From Saprospirales bacterium (GTDB lineage: Bacteria; Bacteroidota; Bacteroidia; Chitinophagales; Saprospiraceae): 6,323 bases of DNA. Every line of letters begins with the position of its first letter. Position 1 is the first letter of the stretch. Position numbers and translations under genes: made by a program. Shown piece by piece: positions 4,747-6,323 of this stretch. Below the pieces are notes generated by a model. It was not told where the DNA came from and ran no database searches. It worked only from the letters and a program-made list of their open reading frames with translations. The stretch is taken from positions 1 to 6,323 of the forward strand of contig JAHEAS010000218.1 in the NCBI GenBank assembly GCA_024642645.1. The letters run 5' to 3'.

Positions 4747-6323
4747 TCATTTTTCTAATACAATTTTCTTCGTCAAAACGCCGCTGCCGCTTCTCAGGCG
4801 CAGCAGGTACACGCCGCTAGGCAGTTCCGTCAGGTCAAACTTGACGGTGGTGCTGCCCACCTGCACCTGCTGGTTTTCCAACAAAATGCCATTTATCGAA
4901 AACAACATGGCGTCCATGTTTTCAAGGATTGGTTTTGAAAACTGGACATTCACCACGCCAGATGTTGGGTTTGGCAAAACACTGATGTTCAATCCCTTCA
5001 ACTCCTTCACCGCATTTACAGGCCAAGTGGTAAAGCTGAACGGAGCGGGCGTCGTGCCGCCGCAGTTGTTGAATGCTGTCACCCGCCAGTAGTAAATCGT
5101 GTTGACGTTTAGCGGCGAAGATAGCGTGTAAGCCGTTTGGGGGATAGTCGTATCCTTCACGATGTTGGCGAAATTATTATCGGTGGCCAGTTCGAAATGG
5201 TAGCTTGTTGCGCCAGCAACCGCATCCCAATCGAAAACCGTCAGTACATTTATCCCAATGGCAGCATTGGCAGGATAAACGAAAACGGGCGCTGCGGCTG
5301 GGGCGGTGACGTTGAGCGTTACGGTTTCGGTCACGGCATTCACGCCGTCGTTTCCGGTGATGGTGATGGGGTAGCTACCTGGTGCGGTGTTAGTTGTCGT
5401 AAATTGAATGGTCACGATGCCGCTGCCCATTACAGGGCCTGTGGGCAAATCTGTAACAACCCCAACTGGCAGACCAGAAGCTGCGAGTAACAGGCCGCTT
5501 GGCTCAAAGCACTTCCCTATCGTGAGTTCAGTGATGGCATTTCCATTCGAGCACATCGAAACTGTTGGCGTCGCATCGAAGGTTAGGTCATCCAAAGTGG
5601 TGAAAGAAAACTCCGCCGACGGTGCGGAAGTGCCGCACTGGGACGTGGCCGTCACCGTCCAGTAGTAGGTAGTACATGGCGCCAGGTTGCCAACCGAATG
5701 GGTAGGTTGCTGGATATTTACATCCTCGAAAACATTGGTCATATTTGGTCCGAATGCTAGTTTGAAATTGTACGAACTGCCTGTCGCCGACCATGTAAAA
5801 TTAGGGTTCAGCGCCACGTTGATGGCGTTTTGGGTAGGAAAGACAGCTGTTGGGGCTGCCGGAGCGCCCTGCACATTCCACTGAATCGTGGCACTACCAC
5901 TGTTGGCAAGACCATCCGTGGCCACCACTTCAAAATTGAAACTTCCCGCATTGGCCGCCCCACTCACCGTCACGTCCACTGTCGCTCCTGGCATAGCAGG
6001 GTTTGGGGTAAATGTGGCAGTAGCACCTACTGGCAGGTTCTCGGCAGCCAGCATCACACCCGTGGTATCATCGAAGGCAGTGCCGAGCGTCAAGTTGAAG
6101 AATATCGAATCACTCACGCAACTTGTGAAGGCGTTTGCCGAAGGCGAAACTGACAAGTCGTTCGGAATGGTGCTGCACAAATCCAGGCCCCAGGCGATGA
6201 TGCTGCCACCGTCTTGGTTGACATCGTCATGCACTGTGAGTACCCAGTTTCCAGCGATGGGCTCACCGTTGAAGATGCTCAGGGCGTCTTGCGGCTGGAA
6301 AGTGCCAGAGATAGCTGGTGGTG
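4747..6323 (-). CDS. Secreted multidomain protein: P-domain end, two Ig/Fn3-like modules, T9SS C-terminal domain (5' end outside window)
   Basis: The frame is open through base 6323, so this is the last 524 residues of a longer protein; the GTG at 6234 that could open it is internal. Residues 1-49 read LSIFNGEPIAGNWVLTVHD, then DVNQDGGSIIAWGLDLC, the end of a proprotein-convertase P-domain. Such domains usually follow a peptidase, so the missing part may be a protease (inference). Two tandem modules of about 190 residues follow (54-242 and 245-432). Each has an Ig-like part (CxS/N..., LxxG..F, LPVG, SGxxxVT, DGxxN) and an Fn3-like part (AP.FVYP, SYxF.LA, TYYWxVTA...CG, FSFTT). The last 80 residues form a type A T9SS sorting domain: ISVLPNPTSGVVNVQF, SINGILLENQ, LPSGVYLLRL and KKIVLEK at the end. 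The product is therefore expected to cross the outer membrane through T9SS and be released or attached to the surface. Confidence 0.9.
   Translation of the reverse strand, partial: PPAISGTFQPQDALSIFNGEPIAGNWVLTVHDDVNQDGGSIIAWGLDLCSTIPNDLSVSPSANAFTSCVSDSIFFNLTLGTAFDDTTGVMLAAENLPVGATATFTPNPAMPGATVDVTVSGAANAGSFNFEVVATDGLANSGSATIQWNVQGAPAAPTAVFPTQNAINVALNPNFTWSATGSSYNFKLAFGPNMTNVFEDVNIQQPTHSVGNLAPCTTYYWTVTATSQCGTSAPSAEFSFTTLDDLTFDATPTVSMCSNGNAITELTIGKCFEPSGLLLAASGLPVGVVTDLPTGPVMGSGIVTIQFTTTNTAPGSYPITITGNDGVNAVTETVTLNVTAPAAAPVFVYPANAAIGINVLTVFDWDAVAGATSYHFELATDNNFANIVKDTTIPQTAYTLSSPLNVNTIYYWRVTAFNNCGGTTPAPFSFTTWPVNAVKELKGLNISVLPNPTSGVVNVQFSKPILENMDAMLFSINGILLENQQVQVGSTTVKFDLTELPSGVYLLRLRSGSGVLTKKIVLEK

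Noticed and set aside
4816..6323. Several plus-strand open frames over the secreted-protein gene
   Set aside because: They are antisense to a continuous frame with clear P-domain, Fn3-like and T9SS motifs.

Overview
The window looks like a chromosomal stretch from a member of the Bacteroidota, probably close to the Saprospiria (Lewinella/Haliscomenobacter-type). Pointers are a C-terminal type IX secretion (T9SS) sorting domain, a Porin_10-type outer-membrane protein start, a lipoprotein-anchored methyltransferase of a kind I associate with this phylum, and a lack of strong Shine-Dalgarno sites. The exact lineage is an inference. I saw no RNA genes, insertion sequences, phage genes or CRISPR.

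All six genes lie on the minus strand, so transcription runs from 6323 towards 1. In that order they are: (1) the C-terminal part of a large secreted multidomain protein with the end of a P-domain, two Ig-like/Fn3-like modules and a T9SS domain (6323-4747, 5' end outside); (2) fumarylacetoacetase (4659-3400); (3) a lipoprotein with a class I SAM-dependent methyltransferase fold (3355-2630); (4) a LolD/MacB-type ABC ATPase (about 2533-1907); (5) its partner FtsX/MacB-type permease with a histidine-rich periplasmic loop (1817-450); (6) the N-terminus of a putative porin (359-1, 3' end outside). Genes 4 and 5 form one transporter. The others have no obvious shared pathway. No gap reaches 300 bases. 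The 90-base spacer 360-449 holds no clear site, and the 44-base spacer 3356-3399 holds a small GC-rich hairpin.

The most unusual content is between the genes. Three of the five spacers (1818-1906, 2534-2629, 4660-4746) are filled almost from stop codon to start codon by arrays of very short degenerate tandem units, arranged as two facing arms that can fold into a long hairpin. Two use the same 8-base unit (ATTGYTNN, 19 copies in total); the third uses a roughly 10-base unit (GGTTGATRAG, 4 + 4 copies). A fourth short array, of 7-base units (GTCCACC), lies in frame inside the permease gene, in its histidine-rich loop. None has the U-tract of an intrinsic terminator on the coding strand. I treat these as one phenomenon of unknown function and as the best candidate for something undescribed.
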